From contig DAOUVA010000153.1 of NCBI GenBank assembly GCA_030667885.1, forward strand, positions 1 through 8,760: DNA of 8,760 nt, read 5' to 3'. Below the pieces are notes generated by a model. That model was not told the DNA's origin, did not search any database, and was given only the letters and a program-made list of their open reading frames with translations. This document shows positions 1 through 6,900 of the stretch, in pieces (position 1 is the first letter of the stretch; each line of letters opens with the position of its first letter). The stretch comes from Phycisphaerae bacterium (GTDB taxonomy: Bacteria; Planctomycetota; Phycisphaerae; Sedimentisphaerales; Anaerobacaceae). The position numbers and the translations under genes are program-made.

Positions 1-3
1 ACC

Positions 4-46
4 CTTTTACTTATTTTCCTTATCATAACCTTTCCTTCAGTAAAAG
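4..46. repeat. 7-bp inverted repeat downstream of the first sulfatase gene
   Basis: CTTTTAC (4-10) and GTAAAAG (40-46) are perfect inverted copies separated by 29 bases. They lie just beyond the tandem TAA stop codons (61-66) of the minus-strand sulfatase. The stem is AT-rich with a long loop and no U-tract is visible, so it is at best a weak 3' structure. I see no gene in 1-63. Confidence 0.2.
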
Positions 47-63
47 CCGTATATTAGGCGTTA

Positions 64-1479
64 TTATTCCGGATGTCCCCAGACCTTTGGCACCTTGAAG
101 TTTTTTGGCATTTTGTTCGGTGGGATATTGGGCTTAATGGCCTCTTTGGCGTAATGCTCAAGTCTGCGTTTTAGTTCCTGGAATTTCTGAGGGTACTTGT
201 CGGCCAGGTTGTTCTTCTCATACGGGTCTTCTGCGATGTTGAAAAGCTCAAAGACTTTTTTGTCGATTGGGCCGGTGTTATTTGCACCGATATTGCCATT
301 GTAAACAAGCTTCCAGTCGCCCCGGCGAATTGCTCCGGCGGCGGCGGTGACGTTATGAAGTATCTCTTCGTGAGGTGAGGGTTTGCCTTCTGTAATTGTC
401 GGCCAGGCATCTTTGCCGTCAATAGGCAGTGGTTGTTCGAGCCTGGCGCCGGCAAGCTTTAGCAGTGTCGGATACATATCGACAATATGAAGCGGCTCTT
501 TCACGACGGCCCCGGCCTTGATAACGCCCGGCCAGTTTGCAACGGCCGGCACGCGTATTCCTCCTTCATACAACTGTCCCTTTTGTCCTCTTAGAGGGCC
601 GTTACTACCGGCACTGTTCACACCACCATTGTCCGAGCAGAATATAATCAGGGTATTTCGCCGCATGCCTTTCTCTTGCAAAGCCTGGACTATTCTGCCG
701 ATCGCATCATCCATACATGTCACCATAGCGGCGTATATGCGTCGTTTTTTGTTCGTTATGTGTTTGTACATGTCGATGTAAGATTGCGGTGCCTGAAACG
801 GCGAGTGCACGGCGTTGAAAGGTATATATAGAAACAGCGGGCTGGAAACATTATGCTCTTCGATTATACGAACCGACTCATCGGCAATCAGGTCGGTTGC
901 GTAACCTTCTTCTTGTAACGGCCGGTCATTTCGGTGCCAGTCCAGCCCCTTGTCACGAATGTGGGTGAAATAATCAAGCGCGCCGTTATAGTGGCCATAC
1001 TGATGGTCGAAACCGCGGGAAGTTGGCAGGTACTGCGAGCTAAGGTGGCCGAGATGCCACTTGCCGCAGATAGCGGTTGTGTAGCCTACTTCCTTAAGCG
1101 CCTCCGCCAAGGTGCGTTCCTGCAAAGGCAGCCCGTGCTGAGCCCAAGGCCGGACGACTCCTATCTGCAAGCCGCAGCGAATAGGGTATCGACCTGTCAT
1201 AAGAGACGAGCGGGTCGGCGAGCATACAGGCTGAACATAGAACTGGTCAAGCCTTGTCCCCTCACGAGCCAGCTTGTCTATATTGGGCGTCTTTATATGG
1301 CCGCCCTGAAAGCCGACATCTTTAAACCCTAAATCGTCGGCCAGGATAAAGACAATGTTCGGTTTTTTGGCGGCTCGGTTTGCGTTTGTAGTATTAAGGC
1401 ATCCGGGCAAAACTGTGGCCGCAGCGCCCAGCCCTAAGATTTTGAGGAAATCACGTCTTGTCGAATTGACTCTATACAT
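64..1479 (-). CDS. Tat-exported lipoprotein sulfatase, arylsulfatase B-like (family S1)
   Basis: Predicted formylglycine-dependent sulfatase hydrolysing sulfate esters, probably on a sulfated polysaccharide, at the outer face of a membrane. The 471-residue protein starts at M1 (1479), preceded by AAGGAG; an in-frame ATG 13 codons upstream lacks this. The N-terminus has the twin-arginine motif RRDFLK (R8-R9), a hydrophobic stretch, and a lipobox LPGC with Cys27. Catalytic landmarks are in order: metal-binding D48-D49, CSPTR with C86 as the residue converted to formylglycine, GKWHLG (K140, H142), H225 in HSP, D283-N284, and K300 in RGQK. Segments such as GLQ-G-V-P with GLPL, LPTxRGFD, and PLRGQK before YEGGIR resemble animal arylsulfatase B (GalNAc-4-sulfatase), but substrate cannot be fixed from this. 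Length suits the family and all key residues are present. It is divergent from a second sulfatase. Sulfatase is near certain; the ARSB-like placement is likely. Confidence 0.95.
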   Translation of the reverse strand: MYRVNSTRRDFLKILGLGAAATVLPGCLNTTNANRAAKKPNIVFILADDLGFKDVGFQGGHIKTPNIDKLAREGTRLDQFYVQPVCSPTRSSLMTGRYPIRCGLQIGVVRPWAQHGLPLQERTLAEALKEVGYTTAICGKWHLGHLSSQYLPTSRGFDHQYGHYNGALDYFTHIRDKGLDWHRNDRPLQEEGYATDLIADESVRIIEEHNVSSPLFLYIPFNAVHSPFQAPQSYIDMYKHITNKKRRIYAAMVTCMDDAIGRIVQALQEKGMRRNTLIIFCSDNGGVNSAGSNGPLRGQKGQLYEGGIRVPAVANWPGVIKAGAVVKEPLHIVDMYPTLLKLAGARLEQPLPIDGKDAWPTITEGKPSPHEEILHNVTAAAGAIRRGDWKLVYNGNIGANNTGPIDKKVFELFNIAEDPYEKNNLADKYPQKFQELKRRLEHYAKEAIKPNIPPNKMPKNFKVPKVWGHPE

Positions 1480-1485
1480 ACCTTT

Positions 1486-1491
1486 CTCCTT
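1486..1491 (-). promoter_or_regulatory. Shine-Dalgarno site that decides the sulfatase start
   Basis: On the minus strand AAGGAG lies 6 bases before the ATG at 1479, close to ideal. This start puts the twin-arginine motif eight residues in, as expected for a Tat signal. The upstream in-frame ATG at 1518 would add 13 residues ahead of it, and I see no comparable site for it. Confidence 0.75.
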
Positions 1492-1526
1492 GTGCAAATA
1501 CTTGCCGCGACAATTCAATTAGCTGT

Positions 1527-1557
1527 CGAACCATAAAGATGTATTCTAAACGGTTCG
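1527..1557. repeat. CGAACC/GGTTCG inverted repeat in the divergent sulfatase promoter
   Basis: CGAACC (1527-1532) and GGTTCG (1552-1557) are perfect inverted copies, 25 bp start to start. The arms bracket the -10 box of the minus promoter (1543-1548). The right arm also overlaps the proposed plus-strand -35. This position suits an operator shared by both sulfatase genes. The arms are only 6 bp, so chance is possible. Confidence 0.3.
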
Positions 1558-1571
1558 CCAATTTTTTTCAA
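1543..1571 (-). promoter_or_regulatory. Sigma70-like promoter for the minus-strand sulfatase
   Basis: On the minus strand TTGAAA (1571-1566) and TAGAAT (1548-1543) are separated by exactly 17 bases. This predicts a start near 1536 and a leader of about 57 bases. It is the better of the two promoters in this gap. Confidence 0.55.
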
Positions 1572-1583
1572 ATGCTGTATAAT
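1554..1583 (+). promoter_or_regulatory. Candidate promoter for the plus-strand sulfatase
   Basis: A perfect TATAAT (1578-1583) has a weak -35 match, TTCGCC (1554-1559), 18 bases upstream. The predicted start is near 1590, about 50 bases before the ATG. It overlaps the opposing promoter, so the two would compete for polymerase or share a regulator. Confidence 0.4.
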
Positions 1584-1640
1584 CTTCTTTGTGTTTGCTG
1601 TTGGATTGAAGTGATTATGATTAAATAAGGTACGGGCAAA

Positions 1641-3302
1641 ATGAAAATAACACGAAGACAATTTCTTAGGAACACTTTCCTCGGTTCAATACCTGTGGTT
1701 TTTTCTCTGTCGCCCGGCTGCAAGTCTGTATTTTCATCTGGAACCAATAAGTCGTCGAGGCCGAACATCATAATCATTATGGCCGACGATATGGGTTTTT
1801 CGGATGTGGGCTGTTTTGGCGGGGAGATTCGCACGCCGAACCTGGACAGTCTGGCTGCAAATGGTTTACGCTTTACGCAGTTCTATAATTGTGCACGCTG
1901 CTGTCCCACGCGGGCATCTCTTATGACGGGTCAGTATCCGCATAAGGTTGGCCTGGTACAAAACGGCCGGGACCTTAGGCGAAACGGAATTACCATCGCC
2001 GAAGCTCTCAGACAGGCGGGATACCAAACCGCGATGGCAGGCAAGTGGCATCTGTCAAGAACCGCTCCCATGGCGGACAGGAAACTCCATCAAAAATGGC
2101 TGGACCATCAATATGATCCGGGTCAGTCTTTCGCACCGCTTGAAACCTACCCGGCCAATCGCGGATTCGACAGGCACTATGGCGTGATTTGGGGGGTAAT
2201 CGATTACTTCGATCCGTTTTCGCTTGTCGATGGTACAGAGGCGGTAAAGACTGTGCCTGATGATTATTATTTCACTGACGCGGTTACGGCAAAATCGGTG
2301 GAATATATCGAACAGTTCAGCCGAACCGATAAGCCATTCTTTTTATATGTCGCGCACTGCGCGCCGCATTGGCCTTTACATGCACGACCGGGGGATATCG
2401 CCAAATATAAGGATACCTATAAAGGTGGCTGGGAGAAACTGCGTCGTGAGCGTTATCAGCGGATGTTGAAGACGGGATTATTCGACAAAGAAAATACACC
2501 TTTGCCACCAATACAGGATAAGGGAAGGAAATGGCAGCAGCTTTCTGAAGGGGAAAAAGAATTCCAGGCGGCGAAGATGGCGGTACATGCGGCGATGATA
2601 GACCGCATTGACCAGGGCATCGGAGATATAGTCAGTACTCTTAAAGCAACCGGGCAGATGGATAATACGGTTATCTTTTTCCTCTCGGACAACGGTGCCT
2701 CGCCGGAAGTGATGCAGCAGCCGGGATACGACCGCAGCTCACAGACACGGGATGGCCGTAAAATCCGGTACAAGGGCATTTTCGAACCTGGTTCGGAAAC
2801 TACTTATACCGGCATCGGCCCGGCCTGGGCCAGTGCGTCGAATACGCCGTTTCGCTACTGGAAAAAGGAATCTTACGAGGGCGGCTGTCATACGCCTTTG
2901 ATAATTCACTGGCCTAAAGGGCTGAAAGCCAAATCCGGCTCAATCACACAGCAGCCAGGCCACGTTATGGACATTATGCCGACATGTCTGGAACTGGCTT
3001 CTGCGAGCTATCCGGCACAATATAAGGGTCATAAACTGACGACTCTGGACGGGAAAAGTTTAGCGTCAATTTTAGCTGGTGGTAAACGCAAAGAGCACGA
3101 GAAGGTTTTCTTCGAACATATGGGCGGACGGGCTGTTCGTATGGACAACTGGAAACTGGTCGCTTTGAAGAAGGAGCCCTGGCGGCTTTACAATCTGGCT
3201 GAGGATAGAACCGAAACAAACGACCTTGCAGCAAATCATCCCGATCGTGTGCGAACGATGAGCGCCGAATGGGACAAATGGGCCGGACGAGTTGGATTAT
3301 AA
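1641..3302 (+). CDS. Tat-exported sulfatase, arylsulfatase A / AtsA-like (family S1)
   Basis: A second predicted formylglycine sulfatase, 553 residues. It opens with the Tat motif TRRQFL (R5-R6) and a hydrophobic stretch ending in SPGC (Cys27). Serine at -3 makes this a poorer lipobox than its neighbour's, so lipid anchoring is less sure. Landmarks: D49-D50 (metal), C87 in C-C-P-T-R (formylglycine site), GKWHLS (K135, H137), H243 in HWP, D350-N351, and K408 in RYWKK, followed by EGG. The long segment from 247 to about 312 between the HWP and DN motifs, and the WASASNTPFRYWK block, resemble the bacterial arylsulfatase group of Pseudomonas AtsA, not the ARSB type of its neighbour. AAGG sits 10 bases before the ATG, a modest ribosome site. 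Substrate is unknown; two subfamilies side by side suggest different sulfate positions are removed from a common glycan. Confidence 0.95.
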   Translation: MKITRRQFLRNTFLGSIPVVFSLSPGCKSVFSSGTNKSSRPNIIIIMADDMGFSDVGCFGGEIRTPNLDSLAANGLRFTQFYNCARCCPTRASLMTGQYPHKVGLVQNGRDLRRNGITIAEALRQAGYQTAMAGKWHLSRTAPMADRKLHQKWLDHQYDPGQSFAPLETYPANRGFDRHYGVIWGVIDYFDPFSLVDGTEAVKTVPDDYYFTDAVTAKSVEYIEQFSRTDKPFFLYVAHCAPHWPLHARPGDIAKYKDTYKGGWEKLRRERYQRMLKTGLFDKENTPLPPIQDKGRKWQQLSEGEKEFQAAKMAVHAAMIDRIDQGIGDIVSTLKATGQMDNTVIFFLSDNGASPEVMQQPGYDRSSQTRDGRKIRYKGIFEPGSETTYTGIGPAWASASNTPFRYWKKESYEGGCHTPLIIHWPKGLKAKSGSITQQPGHVMDIMPTCLELASASYPAQYKGHKLTTLDGKSLASILAGGKRKEHEKVFFEHMGGRAVRMDNWKLVALKKEPWRLYNLAEDRTETNDLAANHPDRVRTMSAEWDKWAGRVGL

Positions 3303-3349
3303 ATCCCTTTGGATAATTTACATAGGGTTTAGTGAAATATATGGATATA

Positions 3350-3384
3350 GAAAACTCACCGCAGATTAATGGCGGCGAGTTTTC
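3350..3384. terminator. Bidirectional hairpin terminator between convergent genes
   Basis: GAAAACTC (3350-3357) pairs perfectly with GAGTTTTC (3377-3384). Inside it, after one A/C mismatch, CCGC (3359-3362) pairs with GCGG (3372-3375) around a 9-base loop. A-rich and T-rich stem ends give a run of U at the 3' side in both directions. It can stop the sulfatase transcript from one side and the small lipoprotein transcript from the other. Confidence 0.65.
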
Positions 3385-3406
3385 CTTGAATGTTAACTAA
3401 TGACGA

Positions 3407-3432
3407 GCCCTTATTAGGGCGTATTTTTTATT
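3407..3432 (+). terminator. Rho-independent terminator, plus strand
   Basis: GCCCT (3407-3411), a 4-base loop and AGGGC (3416-3420) form a GC-rich 5-bp stem. GTATTTTTTATTT follows at once, a good U-tract on the plus strand only. It is a second stop for the sulfatase transcript and blocks read-through against the convergent lipoprotein gene. Confidence 0.65.
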
Positions 3433-3448
3433 TGTCATTCAAATACGT

Positions 3449-3667
3449 CTATGGTGTCGGATGGTACGTTTGTCCCTGTTGTGAAGTCAGTGTATAAGAA
3501 GACAGGCCGTACTGAAGCTGCTGCTTAGCTATTTGCCCGAGCCTAAAGTGTTCTTCTTGAGAATCGGAGGCCACCGGATCAATGCACCCTGTTACTGTGA
3601 TGGCTAAGAAAAGCCCTATTATCAGGGTTAATACCTTTAGTATAGTTGGATTCTTACGTCTTTTCAT
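3449..3667 (-). CDS. Small lipoprotein of unknown function
   Basis: A 72-residue protein I do not recognise. The N-terminus is a textbook lipoprotein signal: basic MKRRK, a hydrophobic run from about residue 9 to 23, and VTGC with Cys28 as the lipidation site. The mature part is only about 45 residues. It has an acidic start (SDSQEEH), a possibly helical stretch (about 41-53), and a tail rich in Ser, Thr, Gln and Tyr ending in HPTP. AAGGGGAG lies 4 bases before the ATG, and a near-consensus promoter lies about 110 bases upstream, so this is probably expressed rather than a chance frame. It is divergent from the LTD/CotH gene and convergent with the second sulfatase. In Bacillus subtilis the kinase gene cotH is divergent from cotG, which encodes its substrate. 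By analogy this could be a partner or substrate of the CotH protein, but that is inference. Confidence 0.75.
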   Translation of the reverse strand: MKRRKNPTILKVLTLIIGLFLAITVTGCIDPVASDSQEEHFRLGQIAKQQLQYGLSSYTLTSQQGQTYHPTP

Positions 3668-3685
3668 CGTTCTCCCCTTATATAA

Positions 3686-3730
3686 AAACTCCGTCAGTTT
3701 TTGTTTTACACTGGTTAAACTCCGCTGTCA
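3686..3730. repeat. Direct repeat AAACTCCG...TCAG in the lipoprotein leader
   Basis: AAACTCCG occurs at 3686-3693 and 3717-3724. The first copy is followed directly by TCAG, the second by CTGTCAG. Both lie in the predicted 5' leader of the lipoprotein mRNA, where the minus strand reads CTGAC...CGGAGTTT twice. Role unknown; possibly chance. Confidence 0.25.
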
Positions 3731-3740
3731 GGAAAGCTCT

Positions 3741-3758
3741 GTACATACAAAACTGTAC
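3741..3758. repeat. GTACA-N8-TGTAC dyad downstream of the lipoprotein promoter
   Basis: GTACA (3741-3745) and TGTAC (3754-3758) are perfect inverted copies 8 bases apart. The dyad lies about 15-30 bases inside the predicted lipoprotein transcript. It shares TACA/TGTA half-sites with the dyad at 3781-3796, so one regulator could bind both. Confidence 0.35.
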
Positions 3759-3778
3759 TAACCACCCCAGTTAACATA

Positions 3779-3806
3779 ATTATACACGATTGTATAGAAA
3801 AGTCAA
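3779..3806 (-). promoter_or_regulatory. Near-consensus sigma70-like promoter for the small lipoprotein
   Basis: On the minus strand TTGACT (3806-3801), a 16-base spacer and TATAAT (3784-3779) give the strongest promoter match in the window. The predicted start near 3772 leaves a leader of about 105 bases, long for so small a gene. Confidence 0.65.
3781..3796. promoter_or_regulatory. TATACA-CGAT-TGTATA dyad, candidate operator
   Basis: A perfect 6-bp inverted repeat with a 4-base centre. It lies between the -35 and -10 boxes of the lipoprotein promoter and covers part of the -10. A repressor bound here would block polymerase. The regulator family cannot be named from the site alone. Confidence 0.4.
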
Positions 3807-3857
3807 GAAAAAAGCAGCTCAATCAGCATAAATCCCTGCGTTTGAGGTAAATTACGC

Positions 3858-3885
3858 TTGATATAATAGGGATTATTGCTATAAT
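3858..3885 (+). promoter_or_regulatory. Sigma70-like promoter for the LTD/CotH gene
   Basis: TTGATA (3858-3863), a 16-base spacer and TATAAT (3880-3885) predict a start near 3892 and a leader of about 77 bases. The nonamer TATAATAGG occurs twice, at 3862-3870 and 3880-3888, so a second -10-like box overlaps the -35. ATAATA-GGT-TATTAT (3881-3895) is a small AT-rich dyad over the -10 and the start point. Confidence 0.55.
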
Positions 3886-3968
3886 AGGTTATTATCAGCG
3901 GTATCGTACTATTGATTTGGATGGGATGGGAACACAACCACTATCTTTGGAGAAAGGGCCGGACACAC

Positions 3969-6900
3969 ATGAAAGACCACAGGTGGTATCGTTGGAATCT
4001 GTTGGCGATGATTTGCGTAGTTACCTTGTGCGCTGCGCGGCCCGGTATGGGTCTTTTGGTGAGCGAAGTTATGTACAATCCGGCCGCCGATGGAGAGCAG
4101 CTCGAGTTCATTGAGCTGTATAATAATAAAGCCGTTTTTGAGGACATAACAGGGTATGCGTTCACGAACGGGATTAGTTACGTGTTTGAAACTGAGACTA
4201 TTATAGGGCCTAAGGAGTTTCTGGTAGCGGCACAAAATCCGGCGGCCCTGGCGGCGGCGTACGGTATAAGCGGCGTGCAGGGCCCTTTTACGGGTCGGCT
4301 AAGCAATGATGGCGAGCGGGTCGAGTTGTCCAGCCCCAACGGAGAGATTGTCATTTCATTACAATACGACGATGGAATGCCCTGGCCGGCCTCAGCCAAC
4401 GGGACAGGGCACTCGCTGATTCTCGCCAGGCAGGGGGGGGACCCGGATGAGGCTTCAACCTGGTCTGCCAGCACATATATTGGCGGCACGCCGGGCGGAC
4501 CGGATACGGTACAGGTTGGGTCTGTTGATCCCACGCTGGCAACGCTCGTTGATGTAGGGCATCCCGGGCGGTATTTCAAGGGAACCGAGGAACCATCGCC
4601 GGAGCGAGGGGGAGAAATCACCACGGCCTGGACTGGCCTTATGTTCGACGACGACCCGCAGACGACTGCGTGGCTTGATGGGCCAAACGGGTACGGTTAC
4701 AGCAACAATTCCAATGAGCTTCAGTTCATCCGAACCGAGCTGAACGATATGAGCGGAAACTATATGTCCGTATATGCACGCTTGCGGTTTACCCTGACGG
4801 CAAAACAAATCGATTCCTTCTCGCAATTATGGGCTGAGGTCCACTATGACGACGGTTTTGTGCTGTATCTTAATGGTACGCGGGTAGCGGACTCCGGGCA
4901 AATCTCCGGGAATCCTCCGCCCTTCGACCAGAGCGGCGGGCCTGCTACAGAGCCTCCTATTGCCAATGTGACTCTGACCGACAGGATAAACCTGCTTGTT
5001 CCCGGCGTAAATGTCCTTGCAATCCAGGCGCACAATGCGACTATTTCAGGCAGTTCGGATTGTCTTGGATGCCCGGTGCTCCAGGCGATTGTGGATGAGT
5101 CCGCCGGCGGCGACGATCCCAGCGCGCATGTTGTGATAAACGAGCTGCTGGCCAACAGTGATTTGCCCCCGGGAGCGGACTGGATAGAACTATACAATCC
5201 GGGTCCTGTCGCGGTAGATCTCAGCAACGTCTATTTAAGCGACGACCGGCTCAACCTGCTCCAATACAAAATACCGAATGGGGCCGTGCTGCAGCCGGGG
5301 CAATTTTGGACTGTCACGGAAGGTATGGGAGCTGATGGATTTGCCTTTGGGCTGGACTTTGCCGGTGAGACGATTTATGTCACAGCGGCCACGAGTGGTC
5401 CGGCGCCGGAACCGTTCCGCGTTTTGGACGCAGTGCGCTACGACCCCTTAAAGCCGGAGGTAACTTTCGGGCGGTTCCCGGACGGCTCCGATTTCTTCGG
5501 ATATCTGAGTTCAGCTACTTTTCAAGGGTCTAACGCAAGACCATTTATTAATGACATCGTTATTAACGAGATAATGTATCACCACGCAACCCGAGACGAG
5601 CGCTACGAGTATATCGAGCTTTATAATCGGGGTCCGAGTACTGTCCCGCTGGACGGCTGGGCATTCACCGACGGCATTAGCTACGATTTCGAGAATGGCG
5701 TCGAGATACCGCCGGGCTCGTATCTTGTCGTGGCCAAGGACCCAAACCTCCTCGAAAGCGTGTATGATAATCTCATTATCGGAGTAAATCTTCTCGGGCC
5801 GTACTCGGGGAATCTAAATGATCACAGTGAGACTGTCCGGTTGTCGTATCCGCTTGGAGAGGTGAATCCGGATACCGGTGAGGCATATATGGTCACGGCC
5901 GACGAGGTTACCTATTTCGACGGCGGTCGATGGCCGATGTGGTCTGACGGCCAGGGGGCCAGCCTTGAGCTGCGCGATCCGTACAGCAATAACAATACGC
6001 CGGATGCCTGGGCCGACAGCGATGAGAGCGGCAAGACTGTGTGGGAGCAATTTTCATTTACTATCGATGGTGATGATTCCAGGTACACTCATGATCAGGT
6101 CAACGTCTTTGGGCTTCTGTTGCTTAACCGGGGCGAGGTTCTCATCGATGACCTCGATCTGAATATTGACTCCAGCAGAGGAAGCATCCTTAAAAACAAC
6201 GGTTTCGAGAGTGGTACATCTCAGTGGCGAATGCTCGGCAATCATGTTCAGTCGTTCGTAACTATGGATGATAGTTATTCCGGTTCCCGGTCGTTACATA
6301 TGATTTCAACTGGCCATGGTGACCCCGGTGCCAATCGAATTAACCAGTCTATTTCCAGTATAAAAGCCGGCACTGTCACGTTCAGTGGCCGGGCCCGTTG
6401 GCTGCGGGGCAGCAGGTTTCTGCTCCTGCGTACGAGCCGGGAACAAGCCCCCGTCCAGCCGCCGCGACCGGCACACGCGTTTGAACTGAACATGCCTTTG
6501 AACCTCGGCACTCCCGGTCTGCAAAATACGGCGTTTGTGCCAAACCGTGGACCTGATATTATGGAGGTGCGGCATGCGCCCGTCCTGCCCGTTGCCGGTG
6601 AATCCATTATTGTAACCGCCCGCGTTGCCGACAACGACGGCGTGGACTCGGTCATGCTCTACTATGGAACCGAGGGGCAGGGAAGATTCACCAGCAAGCC
6701 CATGGTTGATAATGCCTCGGGTGACGATCTTATTGAAGGGGACGGCATCTTCACGGCCGCGATCCCGGGTGCATCCAGCGGAACTATGCGGGCGTTCTAT
6801 ATCGAGGCCTCGGACGGCTCGGTATTAACGCGGTTCCCCACACGACTTGAAGACTCGGCGGATGTGCCGGAAAGGACCTGTCTTGTTCGTGTCGGCGATA

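Noticed and set aside
934..1332. 132-codon plus-strand frame inside the first sulfatase gene
   Set aside because: It lies wholly opposite conserved sulfatase motifs and its protein is basic and low in recognisable features; a shadow frame.
1480..1518. Upstream in-frame ATG (1518) as the sulfatase start
   Set aside because: It would put 13 residues before the Tat signal and lacks a ribosome site, while ATG 1479 has AAGGAG at ideal spacing.
3303..3330. ATCC-CTTT-GGAT mini hairpin just after the second sulfatase stop
   Set aside because: Only 4 bp of stem with no U-tract; two much better terminators follow.
3912..3968. Earlier starts (TTG 3912, ATG 3921) for the LTD/CotH gene
   Set aside because: They would place polar, Trp/His-rich residues before the signal peptide. 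ATG 3969 has a purine-rich site and a standard signal.
4178..4826. Overlapping minus-strand frames of 63 to 148 codons opposite the LTD/CotH gene
   Set aside because: The plus frame carries clear LTD homology throughout. The opposite frames are Pro/Ser/Arg-rich products of GC-biased coding DNA.
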